From Clostridia bacterium (lineage in GTDB: Bacteria > Bacillota > Clostridia > Christensenellales > Borkfalkiaceae), in NCBI GenBank assembly GCA_021202395.1, contig JAJQDC010000039.1, positions 1-33,775 on the forward strand: 33,775 nucleotides of DNA, given 5' to 3'. The position numbers were made by a program, and so were the translations under genes. Below are positions 14,568 through 20,757 of the stretch, piece by piece. The first letter of the stretch is position 1, and every line of letters begins with the position of its first letter. The notes beneath the pieces were generated by a model that was not told the DNA's origin, did not search any database, and saw only the letters and a program-made list of their open reading frames with translations.

Positions 14568-15249
14568 TTGATATTGTTTCCTGTCTGCAGATGCTCACTT
14601 CAAGGTTGCCGTTGCGGCTTCTTATTTCGTCTATAAAAGCCTTTTCTTCGGCGGGGTCTTTCATCTTTATATCATAGGTAAGTTTATAAAGGCTGCCCAT
14701 GTTCGTCGTCTTTACCGAAACGTTTTCACAGGAAGACGTGTACCTTTCAAAAAGGTCGTCGTAAATTTCTGTGTAGTTAAGGTCTTCGGGTACGGTTATC
14801 CGCAGAGTGCGGTAAGGGTTGCCCTTGAATTTTTTGGTTAAGCCCAAAGCCTGCATTACTATCATGGCAACGCCGGCTATTACGGTAAACAGTACGGCAA
14901 AGCCGATGTAGCCGGTGCCCGTTACAATGCCTGCAACCATTGCAAGGAATATGGTGGCAATGTCTTTTGCGCTGCCCGGTACCGAGCGGAAGCGCACCAG
15001 GCTGAAAGCGCCAGCCACTGCAATTCCCGCGCCGATGTTGCCGTTTACCATAATTATTACAACGGCTACTATGGCGGGCATAAGAATAATTGTTATAAGA
15101 AAGCTCTTTGTGTATTTGTTTTTAAAGGCATATACAAGGGCGATTATTGCGCCAAGTATCAGCCCCGTGGCTATGCAGGCTATAAACTGCCATACCGATA
15201 TGGATGTGGCGGTGCTGTCAAATATGCAGCCGAATAAGGTGTCAAGCAT
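14557..15249 (-). CDS. DUF4956 membrane protein
   Basis: A 230-residue integral membrane protein. Hydrophobic segments lie at about 20-43 (FIACIATGLILGAIIALVYA), 50-70, 72-88 (GIAVAGAFSLVRFRSVPG) and 95-135. After about residue 145 comes a soluble C-terminal domain of about 85 residues with the pattern TLRITVPEDLNYTEIYDDLF. The motif GAFSLVRFRSVPGSAKDI is the hallmark of DUF4956. The family is usually found beside VTC-domain proteins, as here: it overlaps both neighbours (8 bases with the VTC gene, 11 with the beta-helix gene), so the three are translationally coupled. Biochemical function is not established; it may be the membrane partner of the VTC-type polymerase. Confidence 0.85.
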   Translation of the reverse strand: MLDTLFGCIFDSTATSISVWQFIACIATGLILGAIIALVYAFKNKYTKSFLITIILMPAIVAVVIIMVNGNIGAGIAVAGAFSLVRFRSVPGSAKDIATIFLAMVAGIVTGTGYIGFAVLFTVIAGVAMIVMQALGLTKKFKGNPYRTLRITVPEDLNYTEIYDDLFERYTSSCENVSVKTTNMGSLYKLTYDIKMKDPAEEKAFIDEIRSRNGNLEVSICRQETISNEL

Positions 15250-16000
15250 AAACTACGTCTCCTGTGGTAAGGTATATTTTCTTTTCGGCGGGGACGGAAG
15301 AGCCGGGCAAAACCTTTTGCGAGCAGATATCTTCGTACGCCGCACCGTATTTAGAAAAGTGGGTGTTAAAAATTTTACATTCCGTAAGCACGTCGGTAAA
15401 CCACATCGGCATTGCCGTCGCCGTTTTAACTTCCATAAGCGTTAAGCCCTGCGGCAGAATACTTTTGCCATATATGCCGCCCAAAAGCGATAAATTATCC
15501 CTGCGGTACAAAATATTGTTGTCAAAGGTAATGCGGAAATCTTTTTCTACATTCCCCGTATAGGCTTCCCTTTCGTAAGAGATAAACACGGCTGGTGCAA
15601 GAGTCTTGTAAAAGTTTAAGGCGTAGTCAATCTCTTTTGCGATTTGGCTGTCGGGGCGGGTGCCGCCGCATAGCCACTCTTGTGCGCCGCAAAGCGTCTG
15701 GTCTACACGCCTTTTGTATGTAACCGAGTTGTATTTCTTTTTAAGCTCTACAAATACCCTGCCGTCTTTTTGCGGTACGCCGTAACTTCTTACACGCAGT
15801 TTTTCTTTATATACGGGCTTTTCTATGGAGCGGCGTATAAGGCGGAAGTCGGGTGTGTCGTAATATATATTGCATATCTGCGAGCGGCAGTATTTGTCCA
15901 GGCGGGCGTGCTTATACATAATATCGTATATGTAATTCTTTTGTTCTTCTGTTAAAAGGTATTTAATTTCGTACCGTTTAAATACGTCAAGATAGTCCAT
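15242..16000 (-). CDS. VTC-domain protein (polyphosphate polymerase-like)
   Basis: The 252-residue soluble protein has the triphosphate-tunnel VTC fold. RYEIKYLL near the N-terminus, YYDTPDF, KEKLRVRSYG, VFVELKKKY, ISYERE and LMEVKT supply the basic and acidic residues that line the tunnel. Eukaryotic VTC4 makes polyphosphate from ATP; the product of bacterial versions paired with DUF4956 is uncertain. The ATG has a very strong SD, AAGGAGGT (complement of 16006-16013), 5 bases upstream. It is the first gene of a minus-strand operon with DUF4956 and the beta-helix lipoprotein. Upstream DNA shares a sequence block with the promoter region of the neighbouring two-component system. Confidence 0.88.
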   Translation of the reverse strand: MDYLDVFKRYEIKYLLTEEQKNYIYDIMYKHARLDKYCRSQICNIYYDTPDFRLIRRSIEKPVYKEKLRVRSYGVPQKDGRVFVELKKKYNSVTYKRRVDQTLCGAQEWLCGGTRPDSQIAKEIDYALNFYKTLAPAVFISYEREAYTGNVEKDFRITFDNNILYRRDNLSLLGGIYGKSILPQGLTLMEVKTATAMPMWFTDVLTECKIFNTHFSKYGAAYEDICSQKVLPGSSVPAEKKIYLTTGDVVYA

Positions 16001-16024
16001 ATAGCACCTCCTTCTTTTTCCTGC

Positions 16025-16046
16025 ACTTTAACAGCCAAAGTTTAAA
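16025..16046 (-). promoter_or_regulatory. Possible response-regulator site before the VTC operon
   Basis: On the minus strand, TTTAAACTTTGGCTGTTAAA is nearly the same as TTTAAACTTGGCTTAAAC found upstream of the response-regulator gene (18575-18592). It lies about 25-46 bp before the VTC start codon. A further pair, CTTTAA-N5-CTTTAA with 11-bp periodicity, is at 16171-16187. OmpR-family regulators bind 11-bp direct repeats. Control by the neighbouring system is inference. Confidence 0.35.
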
Positions 16047-16340
16047 CGTAATTAAAAAAATCAGTGCAGTTTAAATATTTTTTTACATTTTTTTTACTTT
16101 TCTGTTTTTGCGTAAAAAGCCGTTATTTGCGGCATATATGCGGGGTAATCGGCTTTTTTGCGGCACTTTACTTTAAACGGACTTTAAAAATGACCAGACA
16201 GGCGGTGATTAGCCGGGGAACTTAAAAGCTTTGCCTTATAAAGCGGTAAAAGTATCTGCAACTTACGTTGCACGTAAGCGGTAATTAGAATGATAGGAGA
16301 TTTCTCCATTCCGCTATGCTCCAGTTTTCGCCGTAATTAT

Positions 16341-16395
16341 TTGAAATTTATAAAATAAGGTGCGCAAAGTAGCGCTAACGCTCACGCGAAATGAC
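16341..16395 (-). repeat. GCGTGAGCGATAGC repeat, copy 4 (inverted)
   Basis: Minus strand reads GTCATTTCGCGTGAGCGTTA, then GCGCTACTTTGCGCACC, then TTATTTTATAAATTTC. The order of blocks is the same as at 325-441, 910-980 and 7699-7772. Confidence 0.65.
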
Positions 16396-16416
16396 AGGGG
16401 AGCACATTACCGCTCC

Positions 16417-16467
16417 CTTGCCTTCCCCTTCTATGGGGGAAGGTGCCCAATGGGCGGATGAGGGGAT
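16417..16467 (+). repeat. Two-hairpin repeat, copy 5
   Basis: CTTGCCTTCCCCTTCTATGG head; stem II GCCC (16445-16448), loop AAT, GGGC (16452-16455); end GGATGAGGGG. It is closest to copy 1. Confidence 0.8.
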
Positions 16468-16543
16468 AATCTGGTATTCATTATAAGAAATAAACATTAT
16501 TATTTTTAAACACTCTATTATATAATTACAGAAACCGACCAAC

Positions 16544-16573
16544 AAAAAACAACAGGCTGTTTAAAGCCTGTTG
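16544..16573 (-). terminator. Rho-independent terminator of the kinase operon
   Basis: On the minus strand, CAACAGGCT, loop TTAAAC, AGCCTGTTG (a perfect 9-bp stem) is followed directly by TTTTTTG. It lies about 50 bp past the kinase stop codon. Confidence 0.9.
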
Positions 16574-16625
16574 TTACAATAAAATTTAAAAAGATGCCAT
16601 AGTAATGCCCGATTACGCATTAAAA

Positions 16626-17855
16626 TTACAAAACTGCCGTAATGGTGAGCGACTTGCCGTCTTCGCTTCTGGCGGATATTCTGCCGCCGTGGTTTTCTAC
16701 AACGGCAAGCGCAATAGAAAGCCCTATACCGTGCCCGCCCGTTTCGCTGTTATGTGATTTGTCTGAGCGGTAAAACCTTTCAAACAGCTCGTCGTGTTTG
16801 CCAATCTCTATATCGGCAACGGTATTTTTTACCGTAATTTCCTTATATTTCCCTGCCGAGCGCAGTGTAAGTTCTATTTTTCCGTTCTCGTCGGAATATT
16901 TTATTGCGTTATCCAGCAGTACCGAAACCAGCTGCCGTATTTCACTTTCGTTGCCGTTAAAGGTTACGTTTTCTTCTACGTTTACTTCAAGCGTCTTGCC
17001 TTTGGTGGTTGCAGGCGTTTTAAAGGGCTGAGCCGTCTCGGTTACAGCGTCAGATAAAGAGAAGTCTGTATTTTGCTCCTTGTCTGAATTTTCGTCCATA
17101 CGCGATAAAAATACCAGCTTTTCCGTCATGGAAGTAAGCCGCTTTACCTGGTTGCGTATGCTCTCTGTCCATTCGTTTTCACCGCCAGTCATTTCAAGCA
17201 CTTCGGTGTTTGCATCGATGATAGTAAGGGGGGTTTTAATTTCGTGGCTGGCGTCGGTAATAAACCGTTTTTGTTTTTCGTAGCTGTCTGCCATGGGCTT
17301 TACCGCAAGTTTAGATAAAAAGAATACCAGCACAAATACCACTATCAGCCCCGCAACGCTTATCAGCACGCTTGCCAGCAAAAATGACTGGAAAGAGTCA
17401 AGCTCGTCGGTTCTGTCAAGGAAGATATACATCTCGGCTTCTGTATTGCTGTCCGGCCCGAAGGTAACCGTGCTGTATGCAACCCCGAAGCGGTAGTTGC
17501 CGTAATAGCCCGCCGTCTTGTTTTTGGAATACAGATATTCCGCAAAGCCTTCGGCGTCTTCTGCCGTAACCGAAGCGATGTATGACGTGTTTGTAAGGTA
17601 AGATATCGCATCGCCGTTTTCTGATATTACCACGGTAAAATACCTTGTGCGGTAAAGCGTTTCGTCGCTTTTGAACAGGTCGCCCGTGGTGGGCAGCTTG
17701 CCTTCGTGGTCGGCTATTACCGAAATTATATCGTCGGCATCGGCGGTGGTGTTTACGTAGTTTACCACGTTTATAAGCGATATTATAATGGCGAGTACGG
17801 CTAATACCGAGATCATGGCTGTGGCTATGAACTTACGGCGCAGTCTTTTAATCAT
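16626..17855 (-). CDS. Sensor histidine kinase
   Basis: The 409-residue kinase has TM helices at about 12-34 and 157-181, enclosing an extracytoplasmic sensor domain of about 120 residues that I do not recognise. The phosphorylated histidine is His204 in DASHEIKTPL. The ATP-binding domain has LLDNAIKYS (N box, Asn316), FERFYRSDKSH (358-368) and the G2 box GGHGIGLSIA (373-382). The G1 box (normally DxGxG) is replaced by TVADIEIGK at about 345-353, so the adenine-binding loop is atypical. The start codon lies 8 bases inside the response-regulator gene, giving a coupled pair. A strong terminator follows the gene. The signal is unknown; the adjacent VTC/beta-helix operon is a plausible target. 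Confidence 0.94.
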   Translation of the reverse strand: MIKRLRRKFIATAMISVLAVLAIIISLINVVNYVNTTADADDIISVIADHEGKLPTTGDLFKSDETLYRTRYFTVVISENGDAISYLTNTSYIASVTAEDAEGFAEYLYSKNKTAGYYGNYRFGVAYSTVTFGPDSNTEAEMYIFLDRTDELDSFQSFLLASVLISVAGLIVVFVLVFFLSKLAVKPMADSYEKQKRFITDASHEIKTPLTIIDANTEVLEMTGGENEWTESIRNQVKRLTSMTEKLVFLSRMDENSDKEQNTDFSLSDAVTETAQPFKTPATTKGKTLEVNVEENVTFNGNESEIRQLVSVLLDNAIKYSDENGKIELTLRSAGKYKEITVKNTVADIEIGKHDELFERFYRSDKSHNSETGGHGIGLSIALAVVENHGGRISARSEDGKSLTITAVL

Positions 17856-18525
17856 CTATTAGCTCCAGAGAGTAACCTAAATTCCTTGATGCTTTTATTG
17901 CGCAGGTGGCGCCCATGGCGGTAAGCTTCTTCCTAAGGTAAGATACGTATACCCATACAACGTTCAGTTCTGCGTCGCTTTCGTAGCTCCATATCTTGTC
18001 CATAAACCGATCTGCGGGTATAATGCGGCGTGGGTTAGACATAAGCATTTCCAGCATCTGGTATTCCTTATTGGCAAGCTTAAAGCGCGCTTTGTCAGAA
18101 TATACGGTGCAGGTAGAGCGGTCAAGGTGTATGTTGCCGAAAACAAGTTCGTTGTCGGCAGAAGGCGTGCTTGCCCTTGTCATGGCGCGTATGCGCGCAA
18201 GCAGTTCTTTGGTGGCAAACGGCTTGGTAAGGTAGTCGTTTGCGCCGCTGTCAAGCCCGTTTACCCTGTCGTCTATTTCAGATTTTGCGGTAAGCAGGAT
18301 AACAGGCACGGTGTTCCCCTTTGCACGTATGGTTTTAAGCACGGTAAGCCCGTCTACATACGGCATCATTATGTCAAGTATAATTCCGTCGTATAAGCCC
18401 GTCTCTATATACTCAAGCGCGTCCCGCCCGTTATATACGGCGTCTACCGAATAGTTGTTGTGTTTTAAAATGGCAACAAGCGCCTTAGATAATTCTTTTT
18501 CATCTTCTGCAAGAAGCAGCCGCAC
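17848..18525 (-). CDS. OmpR-family response regulator
   Basis: The product has a receiver domain with Asp51 in the ILDIMMP motif as phosphorylation site, Thr79 and Lys101, followed by a winged-helix DNA-binding domain (about 120-222) ending in VVWVYVSYLRKKL, typical of OmpR/PhoB regulators. I choose GTG at 18525 (225 residues, beginning VRLLLAEDE) because GGGGGTGA lies 5 bases upstream and family members start this way; an ATG at 18540 would add five residues but has no SD. The stop overlaps the kinase start. Upstream lies an 11-bp direct repeat of GTTTAA (18575-18591) that may be its own binding site, suggesting autoregulation. Confidence 0.94.
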   Translation of the reverse strand: MRLLLAEDEKELSKALVAILKHNNYSVDAVYNGRDALEYIETGLYDGIILDIMMPYVDGLTVLKTIRAKGNTVPVILLTAKSEIDDRVNGLDSGANDYLTKPFATKELLARIRAMTRASTPSADNELVFGNIHLDRSTCTVYSDKARFKLANKEYQMLEMLMSNPRRIIPADRFMDKIWSYESDAELNVVWVYVSYLRKKLTAMGATCAIKASRNLGYSLELIDD

Positions 18526-18574
18526 GGTATTCACCCCCATTAAATAAGTTATCGATAAAAATATATCCCTTTGG

Positions 18575-18592
18575 GTTTAAGCCAAGTTTAAA
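18575..18592 (-). promoter_or_regulatory. Possible response-regulator site before its own gene
   Basis: GTTTAA at 18575-18580 and 18586-18591 are direct repeats 11 bp apart, the spacing used by OmpR-family dimers. The block (minus strand TTTAAACTTGGCTTAAAC) resembles 16025-16046 upstream of the VTC operon. Confidence 0.35.
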
Positions 18593-18684
18593 TTGCCGGA
18601 TAAACTTTTAAATAATTTTACCACAAAGCTGTTATTCTTTCAATATGTTCAAGACAAATTTTTTGCGTTTTGTGGTGGTGGCTA

Positions 18685-18730
18685 GGCTTCCCCTTGAGGG
18701 GAAGCTGTCAACGTAGTTGACTGATGAGGT
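18685..18730 (+). repeat. Two-hairpin repeat, copy 6
   Basis: Stem I is GCTTCCCC/GGGGAAGC and stem II is GTCAAC (18707-18712), loop GTA, GTTGAC (18716-18721), followed by TGATGAGG. The end pair of stem I is G-C instead of C-G in other copies, a compensatory change. I recall similar sequences from other gut Clostridia but cannot check this. Confidence 0.75.
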
Positions 18731-18810
18731 GTGATATGGCGCCCTGGCAAAATTTCTGAAAAAATTACAAATTTAACGGTATTAAAATTTTGTCTCGGGC
18801 AATCAAAATG

Positions 18811-18839
18811 TTGCCAATGGGCAATTTATAGTGTATAAT
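18811..18839 (+). promoter_or_regulatory. Promoter of the envelope operon
   Basis: TTGCCA (18811-18816), a 17-bp spacer and a perfect TATAAT (18834-18839). It predicts a start near 18846 and a leader of about 110 bases before the ATG at 18955. Confidence 0.78.
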
Positions 18840-18892
18840 GTTATTATATAATATTGTTTTGCTTTAATGCGGAAAGTTTTTGTGTACAAGCT

Positions 18893-18922
18893 TACGTGCG
18901 CCCTGCGCCGTATTTTTATTTA
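18893..18922 (+). terminator. Terminator-like hairpin in the operon leader
   Basis: TACG-T-GCGC, loop CCT, GCGC-CGTA (18893-18912) with one bulge, followed directly by TTTTTATTTA. It lies inside the predicted 5' leader, so it could attenuate transcription of the operon. No anti-terminator partner was worked out. Confidence 0.4.
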
Positions 18923-18954
18923 CGCATAATGCCGCCACGGAAGGATATGATTTT

Positions 18955-19629
18955 ATGTATTATTTTTTGATTGCGTTATCGGTAATAGTATTTATCGCTC
19001 TTAACGCTTTTGTTTTTCCCAAAGTATTTTTACGCTCCCGCAGCGGCGTTGCGGGCGACCGCGGTATCAAAGACATTGCCGAAGAAGATGACGGCCGCAC
19101 CATAATCTACCGCCCCGACGCAAAGTTCAGCAGGGTTTTAAAGCACTATATCCTTTCGAAAAGGGACGGCAAAAAGGTTGTCATCTGCGAAGTGGACCCT
19201 GCGTTGCAGTACATAGATTACGATATTACCATGTTTAACGAAAACGGCAGGGTTATAAAGGCGTTAAACGTAAAAGAAGCAATAAGGCAAAAGGGCTTTA
19301 CCAAAACGGTAGAAGCGGAAGAAGCTACCGCATACGTAAGCGTTTCGGTAAATAAAGCCGACGGCACGGTATTCAAAAACAGCGGCGGCGGTGTCTCCCC
19401 CGTAAGGGTTGCCCTTTTTGCGCTCTGCTGTGCGGCGGTTACGCTTATCTGCGCTTTTTTGATAAGAGTCAGCTTTGCAGGAATTTTCGGCGGAGAGATG
19501 TATTCTTTACTTGGTAACCTTGTAACCATAGCTGCAAGCGCAGTGGTGGTGGCGGCAGAAGTCGCCTTATCTGTGCGTATAGTAAACAAATCTGCCGTAA
19601 AGGCGGCAAAAGGGGGTAAACATGCCTAA
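18955..19629 (+). CDS. Three-TM membrane protein of the envelope operon
   Basis: I do not recognise a named family. The 224-residue product has TM helices at about 2-21, 150-171 and 184-208. The charge pattern (FLRSRSG after the first helix, a Lys-rich C-terminus) puts the middle domain (about 45-145) in the cytosol. That domain, with YILSKRDGKKVVICEV and MFNENGRVI, resembles the cytosolic N-terminal domain of the next gene (YVMAKDEDGRFILLKL and QYDKAGNLL), so the two are probably paralogous modules. I choose ATG 18955 because GGAAGGA (18939-18945) is 9 bases upstream and the first helix begins at once. It is the first gene after a strong promoter and overlaps the next gene by 8 bases. Confidence 0.75.
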   Translation: MYYFLIALSVIVFIALNAFVFPKVFLRSRSGVAGDRGIKDIAEEDDGRTIIYRPDAKFSRVLKHYILSKRDGKKVVICEVDPALQYIDYDITMFNENGRVIKALNVKEAIRQKGFTKTVEAEEATAYVSVSVNKADGTVFKNSGGGVSPVRVALFALCCAAVTLICAFLIRVSFAGIFGGEMYSLLGNLVTIAASAVVVAAEVALSVRIVNKSAVKAAKGGKHA

Positions 19630-20746
19630 AACAGAAGTTATTTCAAAGGGCAAGCTTGCCCGCGTGCAGAACGGCATTCCCGTAGAAGCGAGCAGCTACG
19701 TTATGGCTAAAGACGAAGACGGCCGCTTTATACTGCTAAAACTGCGCAACAGAAAGAACGCACAGCTGAGCGGCGTTGCCGTAAACGTAAAGCAATACGA
19801 CAAAGCTGGCAACCTTTTGCGTGAAGAGCGGGAAAAGGTTCCCTTAAAGGGCGTAAAGGGCAGGTTTGTGCTTACCAAAAAAATTGAAGCCCACCCCAAC
19901 TGTCTGAATTTTACAGCAGAAGTGTGCGAAGCTGAATACGGCAGCTACCATTACAGCCTTGCGGGCGGCGGAGTCGTGCTTGAATATGCGGCAGAAGCGG
20001 AAGTATCTTCCTACAATTCTGCGCCAGATATTGCAGCCCTTGGCGGCGAAGCCGTAAAGTACGGCGTAAAAAAGCACAGCATGCCCAAATCTTTGTATGC
20101 CCTTGCGGCGGTGCTTGCCGTGCTGCTTGCGGCGATTATATCGGTAAGCACTATATTTTCTTCGGGCACGGTTATGGTGGTTAGCGGCTCAGATGATAAT
20201 ATTACTTATTCGGGTGTTGAATATTCTCATATTTCATATGTAGGCGGCAAAAGCGGGCTTATGGCTTCGGGTTATACTGGCATCAGCGGCAACGTGGTAA
20301 TTCCGCAGGAAGTGGACGGCTATGCCGTGCTCGCAATAGAAGATGATGCGTTTATAAACAATACCACTATAAAGTCCGTTACGGTAGAAGCCGACGTTGA
20401 TATAAGCGAATATGCTTTTTACGGCTGCACAAACCTTAAAAAGGTTACAATAACGGGCAGTTCATCGGCAGTGGAGCGGTACGCATTTTACGGCTGCACT
20501 TCGCTTGCATCTATAGAGCTTTCCGAAGATATCACCTATATAGGCAGTTATGCGTTTTTCGGGTGCAGCAGTCTTACTTCTGTAACCCTGCCCGAATCGC
20601 TGTTGGCTATATACGAAAAGGCTTTTTATAACTGCAATGCGCTGAGCGTTGTTTATAACTACAGTTCGCTCCCCTTATCGGCGGGCAGCACAAGCTACGG
20701 CAGTGTTGCGGCTTATGCCGACAAAGTTTACAGCTACGGTTCATAA
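19622..20746 (+). CDS. Type II membrane protein with BspA-like leucine-rich repeats
   Basis: The 374-residue protein has three parts. A cytosolic N-terminal domain (about 1-125) resembles the cytosolic domain of the preceding gene product. One TM helix lies at about 157-179, preceded by KKHSMPK, which predicts N-in orientation. The external part (about 222-350) consists of BspA-type (LRR_5) repeats such as EYAFYGCTNLKKVTI, RYAFYGCTSLASIEL and SYAFFGCSSLTSVTL. BspA-type repeats are usually protein- or matrix-binding surface modules. The SD AAGGGGG is a few bases before the ATG, inside the previous gene. The layout suggests that it links something bound outside to cytosolic partners; the specific ligand is unknown. 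Confidence 0.82.
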   Translation: MPKTEVISKGKLARVQNGIPVEASSYVMAKDEDGRFILLKLRNRKNAQLSGVAVNVKQYDKAGNLLREEREKVPLKGVKGRFVLTKKIEAHPNCLNFTAEVCEAEYGSYHYSLAGGGVVLEYAAEAEVSSYNSAPDIAALGGEAVKYGVKKHSMPKSLYALAAVLAVLLAAIISVSTIFSSGTVMVVSGSDDNITYSGVEYSHISYVGGKSGLMASGYTGISGNVVIPQEVDGYAVLAIEDDAFINNTTIKSVTVEADVDISEYAFYGCTNLKKVTITGSSSAVERYAFYGCTSLASIELSEDITYIGSYAFFGCSSLTSVTLPESLLAIYEKAFYNCNALSVVYNYSSLPLSAGSTSYGSVAAYADKVYSYGS

Positions 20747-20757
20747 GAGGTTAAGGT

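Larger units (their letters stand above)
16014..16625. other. Gene-free region between the VTC operon and the kinase gene
   Basis: No gene. From left to right: the presumed upstream region of the VTC operon with repeated TTTAAA elements (16025-16076 and 16166-16190); a fragment resembling the GGAGATTTCTC repeat (about 16302-16328); an inverted GCGTGAGC repeat (16341-16395); a two-hairpin repeat (16417-16467); and the terminator of the kinase operon (16544-16573). Confidence 0.65.
18541..18954. other. Divergent intergenic region before the envelope operon
   Basis: Holds the possible regulator site (18575-18592), a two-hairpin repeat (18685-18730), a consensus promoter (18811-18839) and a leader with a terminator-like hairpin (18893-18922). 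No gene is seen. A GTG-started extension of the next gene into the leader (from 18880) is less likely than the ATG at 18955. Confidence 0.65.

Noticed and set aside
18880..18954. A 25-codon GTG-started N-terminal extension of the three-TM protein
   Set aside because: The ATG at 18955 has a good SD, and the extension would run through the leader hairpin.
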